From Bacillota bacterium (GTDB lineage: Bacteria; Bacillota; Clostridia; Ch29), in assembly GCA_028686075.1 (NCBI GenBank), contig JAQUCT010000002.1:67432-131431 (forward strand): a DNA stretch of 64,000 nt, read 5' to 3'. The notes beneath the pieces were generated by a model. It saw nothing but the letters and a program-made list of their open reading frames with translations. It had not been told where the DNA came from and made no database searches. This document shows positions 21,041-30,043 of this stretch, one piece after another. The translations under genes and the position numbers were made by a program. Numbering within the stretch: position 1 is the stretch's first letter; the number at the start of each line of letters is the position of its first letter.

Positions 21041-21325
21041 TTACACCTGCATCCTCATAATTTCCTGGTACGCTTCTATTATCTTGTTTCTTACCTGAAG
21101 CGTAAACTGCAGTGCAATTTCCGCTTTTTCGGAATCGATCATTACCTGATGAAGGTTCTGAATATCTCCCGTTGCCAGGCCTATTGATGAGATGTCCGCC
21201 TGTTTTTGCAGCCCGTCAAGCCGGTCCAGTGCCCCGGTAAGATGATCGGCAAAGCCCTGTTGGTCCGTTTTTTTGTTTCCAATGGGGTTTATCGCTTTGA
21301 TAGGATTTGTGCCTTCTATTCTCAC
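21041..21325 (-). CDS. fliE: Flagellar hook-basal body complex protein FliE
   Basis: C-terminal EIALQFTLQVRNKIIEAYQEIMRMQV. Confidence 0.95.
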   Translation of the reverse strand: MRIEGTNPIKAINPIGNKKTDQQGFADHLTGALDRLDGLQKQADISSIGLATGDIQNLHQVMIDSEKAEIALQFTLQVRNKIIEAYQEIMRMQV

Positions 21326-21339
21326 CTTTTACTACCTCC

Positions 21340-21789
21340 TTACGCTCTTCCTATTTCCAGTGCTCTTTGAGCCATACCCTTGGCTGCGTTAAGAGCTGTT
21401 ACATTGGCCTCGTATGCCCTTGTAGCCGAAATCATGTTTACCATCTCTATTACCGTGTCCACATTGGGCATGAGTACATAGCCGTCCTCATCGGCGTCGG
21501 GATGTCCAGGGTCGTAGGTCCTTTTAAAGGAAGACCTGTCATCTTCTATCCCCTTTACCTTGACCCCTCCCTCTTTAAGAAATAGTCTTCGGCTTTCCTT
21601 CGAAAGAAATTGCGAGAAGATTTTATGCCTGCAGTTTTCCTCGAATACTACCACCTGTCTTCTGTAGGGGAGCCCGTTTTCAGTCCTGGTGGTGTTTACA
21701 TTAGCTATGTTTTTTGCTATTACATCCATTCGTAGTCTCTGGGCAGTAAGCCCTGTAGCACTTATATTTACGGCATCGAAGATACCCAT
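21340..21789 (-). CDS. flgC: Flagellar basal-body rod protein FlgC
   Basis: INISATGLTAQRLRMDVIAKNIANVNTTRTENGLPYRRQVVVFEE-type sequence. Confidence 0.96.
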   Translation of the reverse strand: MGIFDAVNISATGLTAQRLRMDVIAKNIANVNTTRTENGLPYRRQVVVFEENCRHKIFSQFLSKESRRLFLKEGGVKVKGIEDDRSSFKRTYDPGHPDADEDGYVLMPNVDTVIEMVNMISATRAYEANVTALNAAKGMAQRALEIGRA

Positions 21790-21793
21790 AAGA

Positions 21794-22201
21794 TTACCTC
21801 CTGCCTTCGTTTATTACGGCCTTTAGCCTTGACAGCTTTGCGGATAACTGGTCCACCAATGCCTGATACATAATAGTGTTGTTTGCGAGGCTTGCGGTTT
21901 GAACGTCAATGTCGACGTTGTTTCCGTCCATCCTGGTGCTTGTGTTCCTGTCCCTTACAATCCGCGGGTTTACCCTCTCAAGACTGTCGCCGCCTATTGG
22001 AAAATGTTTCGGGTTGGTTGTGTGGGTAGTTATGTTTCTTGACTTAACAGCGTCCTTCAAAAGGTCCTCGAATTCCACCCTGTAAGCCTTATAGTTTGGA
22101 GTATCCACGTTGGCTATATTGTTAGAAATCACCTTGTGCCTTATCCAGGAAGCATCCAGGGCTTTTTGTAGTACAGTCATCATATGGTTTTCATTCCGCA
22201 T
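21794..22201 (-). CDS. flgB: Flagellar basal-body rod protein FlgB
   Basis: LQKALDASWIRHKVISNNIANVDTPNYKAYRVEFEDLL; GGAGGTGAAAGAAATG SD/start. Confidence 0.95.
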   Translation of the reverse strand: MRNENHMMTVLQKALDASWIRHKVISNNIANVDTPNYKAYRVEFEDLLKDAVKSRNITTHTTNPKHFPIGGDSLERVNPRIVRDRNTSTRMDGNNVDIDVQTASLANNTIMYQALVDQLSAKLSRLKAVINEGRR

Positions 22202-22360
22202 TTCTTTCACCTCCGGGTTTTTTATCAACCCATAATAAGTAAACATTCTCTTATTTCATCATAATCCTTCATGTTTATCTAAAATTACCCTCTTTTTCTA
22301 TTTTTCAATGTTTATTTCCGCATTTTACCTAAAAGAAGAGTTCTTTCGATGCCGGTTTTT

Positions 22361-22397
22361 TAAAAAAAAATCCGTTGCCCGGAAGCCGGCAACGGGT
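22361..22397 (-). terminator. Intrinsic terminator (expression platform) between riboswitch and flgB
   Basis: Minus strand: CCGTTGCCGGCTTCCGGGCAACGG followed by ATTTTTTTTTA. Confidence 0.85.
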
Positions 22398-22417
22398 ATT
22401 AACGCCGCTTTCATTTA

Positions 22418-22518
22418 AGCAGCTTATCCGGCAACCCGGCTGCCGTAGCATCAGTAATGCCTTAGGCCCGTGGCTTTGCGTCCCCACCTTTTGATGAGTT
22501 TGCCTTTATCAAACTTTG
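22418..22518 (-). ncRNA. Cyclic di-GMP-I (GEMM-I) riboswitch aptamer
   Basis: Minus strand AUAAAGGCAAACUCAUCAAAAGGUGGGGACGCAAAGCCACGGGCCUAAGGCAUUACUGAUGCUACGGCAGCCGGGUUGCCGG: GGCAAAC..GACGCAAAGCC..GGCCUAAGGC..GGCAGCCGGGUUGCC hallmarks of GEMM-I. Confidence 0.9.
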
Positions 22519-22662
22519 ATATATTTTAGCATATACTTCTATATTACTTGCCTTTTTCCTCCTTTTTCGTACTAAATCTTTTTATGGTTTCATTATTCTT
22601 CTATTACATTTTTCGACGCTGCTATCTGTTATCTGAGAACCGCAGGAACCGTCAGACTGGTT

Positions 22663-24057
22663 TTAAATAATAAACCGGTTTATATCCTTTTCGGTAATGA
22701 GTTCCTTTAGCTGTGCGGTTACATAGCTACCGTCAATTGCTATATTCTTTTCCTTAAGGTCGGACCCGGAAAAGGACACCTCTTCAAACAGCTTTTCCAC
22801 TATCTGGTGCAGTCTCCTGGCCCCAATATTCTCATCTGCCTGGTTTACTGCATAGGAGATCTCTGCGATACGCTCTACCGCATCCTCTCTTATATCAATT
22901 TTAATCCCTTCGGTTCCCAAAAGGGCTGTATACTGAGTCATAAGTGCATTCTTGGGCTGAATGAGAATCCTCTTAAAGTCATCCACGCTCAGACTGTCCA
23001 ATTCTACCCTTATTGGAAATCGTCCTTGGAATTCGGGAATAAGGTCGGAGGGCTTGGCTATATGGAAGGCCCCGGCTGCTATAAAAAGGATATGGTCCGT
23101 CTTCACGGGCCCGTATTTGGTCATCACAGTGCTTCCTTCCACCAGGGGCAGTATATCCCTTTGCACACCCTCCCTGGACACGTCCGGCCCCGCCTTATAA
23201 TCCCCCGAAGCAATTTTGTCAATCTCATCCAGGAAAATAATCCCGTTTTGCTCCGCCTTGGCAACAGCCTCGGTGGTTATCTGGTCCATATCCAGCAGAC
23301 TGCTTGCCTCATCCTGGGCAAGTATCTTCCTTGCCTCTCTTACAGTCACCCTTTTTTTCTTCTTTTTACCGGGTATCATCCCCCCGAGGAGGTCCCTGAA
23401 ATTAATGCTCATTTCCTCTGTACCCATACCGGTAAAAAACTCAACCGGTGTCCCTCCCCGGTCTTCTATTTCCACCTCTATCATTTGACCTTCCAGTTCA
23501 CCAATCCTTAACTTGGACCTTATTATCCTTCTTTCTTCTTCCAGTGCCTTTGTTTCCTCCCTCTCCCCTTCTTTAGGCTGCTGCTCCCCTGAGGAGCCGA
23601 ATAGTACCTCAAAGGGATTCTTATAGGGTCCCTCCTTTTTGGGTGACGGTACCAGTATTTCCACTATCCTTTCATCTGCCGCGGCCTCGGCTTTGCTTCG
23701 TACCTCCTCCAGGCGGATGTTTTTAACCATTCTTATGGAAGTCTCCAAAAGGTCCCTTATCATTGAGTCAACATCCCTGCCCACATAGCCCACCTCGGTG
23801 AACTTAGTGGCCTCCACCTTTATAAAGGGCGCATTTACAAGCTTTGCCAGCCTCCTGGCTATCTCAGTCTTGCCCACGCCGGTGGGGCCCACCATAAGTA
23901 TATTCCTGGGCTTAATTTCCTCCTGCATATCTTCAGGCAGTTGTCTTCTCCTGTACCTGTTCCTCAAAGCCACCGCCACCGACCTCTTGGCTTTATCCTG
24001 ACCCACTATGTATTTATCCAACTGAGTAACTATCTCATGGGGGGTTAGCTCCTTCAC
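22663..24057 (-). CDS. hslU: ATP-dependent protease ATPase subunit HslU (ClpY)
   Basis: [54 protein letters not shown]. Confidence 0.97.
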   Translation of the reverse strand: MKELTPHEIVTQLDKYIVGQDKAKRSVAVALRNRYRRRQLPEDMQEEIKPRNILMVGPTGVGKTEIARRLAKLVNAPFIKVEATKFTEVGYVGRDVDSMIRDLLETSIRMVKNIRLEEVRSKAEAAADERIVEILVPSPKKEGPYKNPFEVLFGSSGEQQPKEGEREETKALEEERRIIRSKLRIGELEGQMIEVEIEDRGGTPVEFFTGMGTEEMSINFRDLLGGMIPGKKKKKRVTVREARKILAQDEASSLLDMDQITTEAVAKAEQNGIIFLDEIDKIASGDYKAGPDVSREGVQRDILPLVEGSTVMTKYGPVKTDHILFIAAGAFHIAKPSDLIPEFQGRFPIRVELDSLSVDDFKRILIQPKNALMTQYTALLGTEGIKIDIREDAVERIAEISYAVNQADENIGARRLHQIVEKLFEEVSFSGSDLKEKNIAIDGSYVTAQLKELITEKDINRFII

Positions 24058-24078
24058 CTTTTCACCTCTCCTTTAACA

Positions 24079-24609
24079 CTAAAGCTCCAGCACCGTTATA
24101 TCGTCATTGGTGTATACACAAATTTTTGACGCTATTTCAAGGGCCTTTTTTGCTATATCACCGGCACCAAGTCCCGTGTTTTCGTACAGTGCCCTTGCTG
24201 CCGCCAGCGCATAGGGTCCTCCCGACCCTACCGCGATCACATTGTCATCCGGTTCTATAACTTCCCCGTTACCCGAAACAACAAGCAGAGATTGGCTATC
24301 AAGGGTAATGAGCATTGCCTCCAGCTTTCTCAGTATTTTATCCGTTCTCCATTCCTTAGCCAGTTCCACCGACGCCCTTTTAAGGTTGCCGCCGTATTGC
24401 TCCAGTTTTCCTTCAAACTTTACAGTCAGGGTAAGTGCATCCGCCACCGATCCGGCAAACCCTATCAGTACCTTATCGTTATAAATTCTTCTTACTTTTT
24501 TGGCGGAATGTTTCATTATGGTATGCTCACCCAGGGTAATCTGCCCATCCCCGGCAATGGCACCCATTCCGTCCTTCCTGACGGCTACTATGGTAGTCCC
24601 CTTTAGCAC
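24079..24609 (-). CDS. hslV: ATP-dependent protease subunit HslV (ClpQ)
   Basis: [54 protein letters not shown]. Confidence 0.97.
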   Translation of the reverse strand: MLKGTTIVAVRKDGMGAIAGDGQITLGEHTIMKHSAKKVRRIYNDKVLIGFAGSVADALTLTVKFEGKLEQYGGNLKRASVELAKEWRTDKILRKLEAMLITLDSQSLLVVSGNGEVIEPDDNVIAVGSGGPYALAAARALYENTGLGAGDIAKKALEIASKICVYTNDDITVLEL

Positions 24610-24655
24610 GCTAACACCACCTCAAAAGAATTTTGGTCCACAGCCTTCATCTGCC

Positions 24656-26722
24656 TTACCCTTTGTGGAAATTTTGGCATTTCTCGTTAAGGCAAACTGG
24701 TGCTACATTCTTTTTACCCTTTGTTTCCCAAAGCTGTTCCCCGCACTCGCTGCATTTTTTGTCCGAGGGTTTGTTCCAGGTCATAAAATCGCAGCCGGGA
24801 TACCTGCTACACCCATGGAAGATGCGCCCTCTTTTTGTTCTTTTAATGACAATATCCCCACCGCATTTAGGGCACTGCACCCCCACCTTTTCCAGTAAGG
24901 GTTTGGTGTTCCTGCATTCGGGAAAACCCGGGCAGGCAAGGAATTTCCCGTACTTGCCGTGCTTTATGACCATATTCCTGCCGCATAATTCGCAAACCTC
25001 ATCGGTCTCCTTTTCCTTAATCACTACCTTTTCCATTTTTTTCTCCGCCCGATCCACCATCGACTCAAGGGGACGGTAAAAGTCCTCCACGACCTTCCTC
25101 CATTCAAGACCATTCTCCTCTATCTCGTCCAGTTTCTCCTCCATGTCCGCCGTGAAGTCCACATCAACTATATCCTTGAAATACTCTGTCATAACCTCGT
25201 TAACAACCTTACCCAGGTAGGTAGGGACCAGGGACCTTTTTTCCTTTTCCACATAGCCCCGCTGCAGTATGGTTGATATGACCGGAGCGTAGGTACTGGG
25301 CCTTCCGATGCCGTCGTCCTCAAGGGACTTAATAAGCGAAGCCTCGGTATACCGTGCCGGTGGCAGTGTGAAATACTGTTTTTCCTCCAGTTTCTTAACT
25401 TTTAACCGGTCTCCCTTATCCAGTGGAGGTATTCTCTCCTGCTTTTTATCTGTGTTGTCCTCCAAGACCTGCAGAAAACCCTTGAATGTAAGGGTAAGGC
25501 CCGAAGCCCTGAATAAATAATCGCCGCATTCCACGCTTACACTTTGCGTATCGTAGCGGGCATCGCTCATCTGGGAAGCCACAAACCGCTTCCAGATAAG
25601 GCTGTATATTTTGAACTGATCCGAGGTCAGGGAATCCTTAAGGCTTTCGGGGGTCCTTCCCACCGACGCCGGCCTAATGGCCTCATGGGCGTCCTGGGCT
25701 CCTTTTTTACCTTTATAGTAACGGGGCCTTTCGGGCAGATAATCCTTTCCCCACACCTTTCCAATAAGGTCCCTTACCTGGCCCAATGCCGTATCGGACA
25801 CCCTTACAGAATCGGTCCTCATGTAGGTTATAAGCCCCTCGCTACCGGCACCCTTAATCTCAATACCTTCGTACAGCTGCTGCGCCGTTGCCATGGTCCT
25901 TTTAGCCGTGAAACCCAGTTTGTTGTGTGCATCCTGCTGCAGGCTGCTGGTCGTGTAGGGCGGATAGGGGCTTCTTTTCTTTTTACCCTTCTTTATGTCG
26001 GACACCACAAACCCTTTACCCTTTATATCCTTTAAAACTTCTTCCATTTCAGCCTTTGTACTTATGGTAACTTTTTTCCCTCCGCGGGAATGGAGTTCCA
26101 CCTTTAAACTGTCCTTCTTATTTTCCTTGTAAAGGGATGCAAAAAGTCGCCAGTACTCCTGCGGTACGAAACTGTCTATCTGGTCTTCGCGATCGCATAT
26201 AAGTTTTAACGCAACCGACTGTACCCTGCCGGCACTTAGGCCCTTTTTTACCTTCTTCCACAGCAGAGGACTTATTTCATAGCCCACCAGCCGATCCACA
26301 ATCCTGCGCGCCTGCTGAGCCTCCACCAGCCTGCTGTCGATGGGCCTTGGGCTTTTTACCGCCCTTTTAACCGCGTCCTTTGTAATCTCGTTAAACTCTA
26401 TCCTGCAGGGTGACCCCGCATCCAGGTCCAGTATATAGGCAAGGTGCCAGGAAATTGCCTCCCCTTCCCTGTCCGGGTCGGTTGCCAGCAGTATTCTGTC
26501 CACATCCTTGGCTTCCTTCTTTATCCTTTCCAGCACCGGCCCCTTTCCCCTTATGGTAATAAACTTCGGCTCAAAACCCCTTTCCTTATCCACTCCCATC
26601 TGGCTCTTTGGCAGGTCCCGTACATGCCCCATGGAGGCTTCTACTTTATAGCTCCTGCCGAGGAACTTCTTTATCGTCTTTGCTTTGGCGGGTGATTCCA
26701 CTATTATCAGATATTTTGCCAT
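24656..26722 (-). CDS. topA: DNA topoisomerase I
   Basis: MAKYLIIVESPAKAKTIKKFLG; ITYMRTDSVRVS; C-terminal zinc fingers. Confidence 0.98.
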   Translation of the reverse strand: MAKYLIIVESPAKAKTIKKFLGRSYKVEASMGHVRDLPKSQMGVDKERGFEPKFITIRGKGPVLERIKKEAKDVDRILLATDPDREGEAISWHLAYILDLDAGSPCRIEFNEITKDAVKRAVKSPRPIDSRLVEAQQARRIVDRLVGYEISPLLWKKVKKGLSAGRVQSVALKLICDREDQIDSFVPQEYWRLFASLYKENKKDSLKVELHSRGGKKVTISTKAEMEEVLKDIKGKGFVVSDIKKGKKKRSPYPPYTTSSLQQDAHNKLGFTAKRTMATAQQLYEGIEIKGAGSEGLITYMRTDSVRVSDTALGQVRDLIGKVWGKDYLPERPRYYKGKKGAQDAHEAIRPASVGRTPESLKDSLTSDQFKIYSLIWKRFVASQMSDARYDTQSVSVECGDYLFRASGLTLTFKGFLQVLEDNTDKKQERIPPLDKGDRLKVKKLEEKQYFTLPPARYTEASLIKSLEDDGIGRPSTYAPVISTILQRGYVEKEKRSLVPTYLGKVVNEVMTEYFKDIVDVDFTADMEEKLDEIEENGLEWRKVVEDFYRPLESMVDRAEKKMEKVVIKEKETDEVCELCGRNMVIKHGKYGKFLACPGFPECRNTKPLLEKVGVQCPKCGGDIVIKRTKRGRIFHGCSRYPGCDFMTWNKPSDKKCSECGEQLWETKGKKNVAPVCLNEKCQNFHKG

Positions 26723-26737
26723 TAATATTCACCTCCG

Positions 26738-27838
26738 TCATTCCCTGACTACGAAATAATTGCCGGGCAGCTTTTGTATATGTCCCTCCACCTCCAGATA
26801 GGTAAGCAGGGCGTTAAGTTCGTTTATTTGTAAAGAACTTTCGGCCAGCAGTTCCTCTATATGAACAGGCTGCACTCCTATTAGCCTTAGCACTTTGTCC
26901 TCAGTTTTTCCAGTTGCGTTTCTTATTAACCCGGGATTATCGTCTTTTTTTACGCTGCTTTGAAATGTTACTAACGGAAACTCCTCCAGAATATCCCCAA
27001 CCTGTTTAACTATCTTGGCTCCCTCTTTTATTAGGTTGTTTGTTCCGGCACTTGTGGCACTGTTTATGTTTCCGGGTACCGCAAACACTTCACGATTCTG
27101 TTCCAGGGCAAAATCGGCAGTTATAAGTGCTCCGCTCCTTTCAGAAGCCTCTACAACCACAACTCCCAGCGACAGCCCGCTTATAAGCCTGTTGCGGGCC
27201 GGAAAATTGCCCCTTAAGGGGCTGGTTCCCGGCGGGTATTCGCTTAGCAGTAGCCCATCGTTGGGTATTTCCTTCATAAGCTGATAGTTCTCCCGTGGGT
27301 ATATCACGTCCAGCCCGTTACCCATAACCGCTATGGTGGAACCGCCCACCGCCAGGGTGCCCTTATGGGCATAGCTGTCGATGCCCCTAGCCAGACCGCT
27401 TACAATGGTAAACCCGGCCCTTGCAAGCTGCTCCGCCAGTTTAAACGCCACCTTCTTCCCGTAGTAGCTGGCGTTTCTTGAACCTACGACAGCTATACAG
27501 TTTCGTTTAAGGGCGCAGCTGTTACCCTTTACGTACAACAGGTAGGGTGGGTTGTATATTTCCTTCAAAAGGTCAGGATAGTGTCTCGACGACAGGGATA
27601 TTGTCGATATACCGTGCCTCTTAAGGCTATCCATACAGCGTTCCAGCCTCTCCTCACTCCTGCTTGCAATAATAACTCTGCTAAGTTCCCTGTCGATACC
27701 CTTTACCCTTTTTAGGTCCTCCCCGCTGGCTTCCCATACCGACTTTGCGGACCCGAAATGCTCTACAAGCCGTCTTATACGTATGCCTCCCAAATGCTTT
27801 ATCCCGGAAAGCCATACCAGGTATTTGTCCTGTTCCAT
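26738..27838 (-). CDS. dprA: DNA-processing protein DprA
   Basis: VGSRNASYYGKKVAFKLAEQLARAGFTIVSGLARGIDSYAHKGTL. Confidence 0.96.
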   Translation of the reverse strand: MEQDKYLVWLSGIKHLGGIRIRRLVEHFGSAKSVWEASGEDLKRVKGIDRELSRVIIASRSEERLERCMDSLKRHGISTISLSSRHYPDLLKEIYNPPYLLYVKGNSCALKRNCIAVVGSRNASYYGKKVAFKLAEQLARAGFTIVSGLARGIDSYAHKGTLAVGGSTIAVMGNGLDVIYPRENYQLMKEIPNDGLLLSEYPPGTSPLRGNFPARNRLISGLSLGVVVVEASERSGALITADFALEQNREVFAVPGNINSATSAGTNNLIKEGAKIVKQVGDILEEFPLVTFQSSVKKDDNPGLIRNATGKTEDKVLRLIGVQPVHIEELLAESSLQINELNALLTYLEVEGHIQKLPGNYFVVRE

Positions 27839-27856
27839 AGTATCTCACCCCTTAAA

Positions 27857-29380
27857 TCAACCAGTTATTCTATATTGAAGCGCTTCGGCTATATCTCCTG
27901 TTTCTACGCCTACCCTGCCCGCAAGGTCGGCTACGGTCCTGGCCACCTTAAGCACCTTAACGTATCCCCTTGCGCTTAAGTCAAGCCTCCTATAGGTCCT
28001 GTTCAAAAATTCCAGAGCATCGGTGCCCACCCGGCAGTATTCCTCTATGTCCTTTATGGATAGCTGTGAGTTATACATAATTCTTCTTTCCTTCAACCTA
28101 TTATATTGAATCTCCCGGGCCCTCATTACCCTTTCTTTTACCTGTGATGAGGTAAGGCCGGAGCTTTTTTGTTCCAGGTCCTCCATAGGAACCCTTGATA
28201 CCTCAACCTGCAGGTCAATCCTGTCCAAAAGCGGCCCTGAAATCTTACCAAAATATCTTTGAATATCCCTTGGCGAGCACCGGCATTCCCGGGTATGGTC
28301 TCCGTAATAGCCGCAGGGACAGGGATTAGCACTTGCCGCAAGTAGGAACTTCGCCGGAAAGGAGAAGGTTGCGCTTATTCTTGAAACGGTAATTGTCTCA
28401 TTTTCCACCGGCTGCCGGAGCGTTTCCAAAACCCTCCTTGGAAACTCCGGCAGCTCATCCAAAAATAAAACGCCCTGATGGGCAAGGCTTATCTCACCCG
28501 GTTTGGGGATGCTACCGCCACCTACCAGAGAAACGGCTGAAATAGTGTGGTGAGGTGCCCGGAAGGGAGGGCTTTTTATAATCGATTTGCCCTCAAGTTT
28601 ATCCGCTATACTGTATATCTTGGTCACTTCAAGGGCCTGTTGCGGGTTAAGGTCCGGCAGTATTGTCTGCAGCCTTCTGGCAAGCATCGTCTTTCCTGAA
28701 CCGGGGGGTCCTACAAGTATTATATTGTGCATGCCGGCGGCGGCTATCTCCAGTGCCCTTTTTGCACTCTCCTGGCCCTTCACATCGGCAAGGTCCATTT
28801 GGGCAATCGCCGCTACTTCCTCAGTCTCTTCTTCCCTGGTGTAACCCTCGTATTTATTGGGGTTTTCCAGAAAATCCACCGTTTCCTGCAGAGTTTTTAC
28901 CTCAATTATCTCCATGCCTTCAACAATGGATGCCTCCTTCGCATTGTTATGGGGTAGCACAATCCTCTTAAAACCCATTTCCCTTAAGGCAATGACCATG
29001 GTCAGCACTCCCTTTACTCCTTTGACCTGGCCGCCCAGTGATAGTTCTCCTATAAAGGCGGTACCCTCCAGTGAAAGGGCCGGCGAAACCTGACCCGAAG
29101 ACAAAAGTACTCCTAAAGCTATGGGCAGGTCGTAAAATGCACCTTCCTTCCTTATATCCGCAGGGGCCATATTAACGGTTATCCTGCTCAAGGGAAACTC
29201 CATGCCGGAGTTTTTTATGGCAGACCTTACCCTTTCCTTGGATTCGTTCACTGCTGCATCGGGCAGTCCCACTATTGAGCAGGAAGGTAAACCGTTGGAT
29301 ATATAGGTTTCAACCTCGACGCAAAACCCCTCAAGGCCAAAAAAGCAACAACTGTATATTTTGGATAGCATAAAGACCAC
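27857..29380 (-). CDS. YifB/ComM-family Mg-chelatase-like AAA ATPase
   Basis: GLPDAAVNESKERVRSAIKNSG; HNIILVGPPGSGKTMLARRL; PCPCGYYGD. Confidence 0.95.
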   Translation of the reverse strand: MVFMLSKIYSCCFFGLEGFCVEVETYISNGLPSCSIVGLPDAAVNESKERVRSAIKNSGMEFPLSRITVNMAPADIRKEGAFYDLPIALGVLLSSGQVSPALSLEGTAFIGELSLGGQVKGVKGVLTMVIALREMGFKRIVLPHNNAKEASIVEGMEIIEVKTLQETVDFLENPNKYEGYTREEETEEVAAIAQMDLADVKGQESAKRALEIAAAGMHNIILVGPPGSGKTMLARRLQTILPDLNPQQALEVTKIYSIADKLEGKSIIKSPPFRAPHHTISAVSLVGGGSIPKPGEISLAHQGVLFLDELPEFPRRVLETLRQPVENETITVSRISATFSFPAKFLLAASANPCPCGYYGDHTRECRCSPRDIQRYFGKISGPLLDRIDLQVEVSRVPMEDLEQKSSGLTSSQVKERVMRAREIQYNRLKERRIMYNSQLSIKDIEEYCRVGTDALEFLNRTYRRLDLSARGYVKVLKVARTVADLAGRVGVETGDIAEALQYRITG

Positions 29381-29403
29381 CTCTTCAAAGCTTTTGTTAC
29401 AGC

Positions 29404-29775
29404 TTATTGAACCGCATCAAAGGCATCCTTTATCAGCCGTATCTGTTTCACCGCGCCGTCCTGTACCACCACTTCCACCACGTCAAATCTTATCTGCCGG
29501 TACAGCATCCTGTGACGGGCTAAATAAGACACCGCAATTCTGGTTAACCTGCGCTGTTTAGTGTGGTTGACGGCCTCACCGGGGGTACCGTAACGGGTAT
29601 TCCGCCTGGTTTTTACCTCCACAAAAGCGAGTACCTTATCATCGAAACCTATTATATCCGCCTCTCCCTGTTTGTCCCGGTAGTTAGTCTCAATTATTCT
29701 GTATCCCATATCTTCCAGGTATCTTCTAGCAGCCTCTTCCCCCATTTTACCTATTGACCTGCCGGAGGTCATCAT
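29404..29775 (-). CDS. YraN family (UPF0102) nuclease-like protein
   Basis: GEEAARRYLEDMGYRIIETNYRDKQGEADIIGFDDKVLAFVEVKTRRNTRYG; approximate start. Confidence 0.93.
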   Translation of the reverse strand: MMTSGRSIGKMGEEAARRYLEDMGYRIIETNYRDKQGEADIIGFDDKVLAFVEVKTRRNTRYGTPGEAVNHTKQRRLTRIAVSYLARHRMLYRQIRFDVVEVVVQDGAVKQIRLIKDAFDAVQ

Positions 29776-30040
29776 TTTCATCCCCTTTTTGGTAATCAAG
29801 CAAGTATATAAACGATAGGACTTCGGCAACTATTTTATAAAGCTCGGGAGGTATCTCCTTCCCTATTCCTACGCTGCCAAGCCTCACTGCAAGTTCTTCC
29901 TCCCTGTAGAGGGGCACTCCGGCCTTAGCAGCAATCTCCAATAGCCTGTCCGCCAAAGGTCCCTCACCGTAGGCCGTCAGCCTGGGAGCGTTGTCCCCAT
30001 TGCTATATTCTATTGACGCCGCAATCCGTTTATTACCCAT
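29747..30040 (-). CDS. FlhB C-terminal-domain-like protein (FlhX/YlqH-like)
   Basis: RIAASIEYSNGDNAPRLTAYGEGPLADRLLEIAAKAGVPLYREEELAVRLGSVGIGKEIPPELYKIVAEVLSFIYLL resembles FlhB after the NPTH site. Confidence 0.88.
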   Translation of the reverse strand: MGNKRIAASIEYSNGDNAPRLTAYGEGPLADRLLEIAAKAGVPLYREEELAVRLGSVGIGKEIPPELYKIVAEVLSFIYLLDYQKGDENDDLRQVNR

Positions 30041-30043
30041 AGG

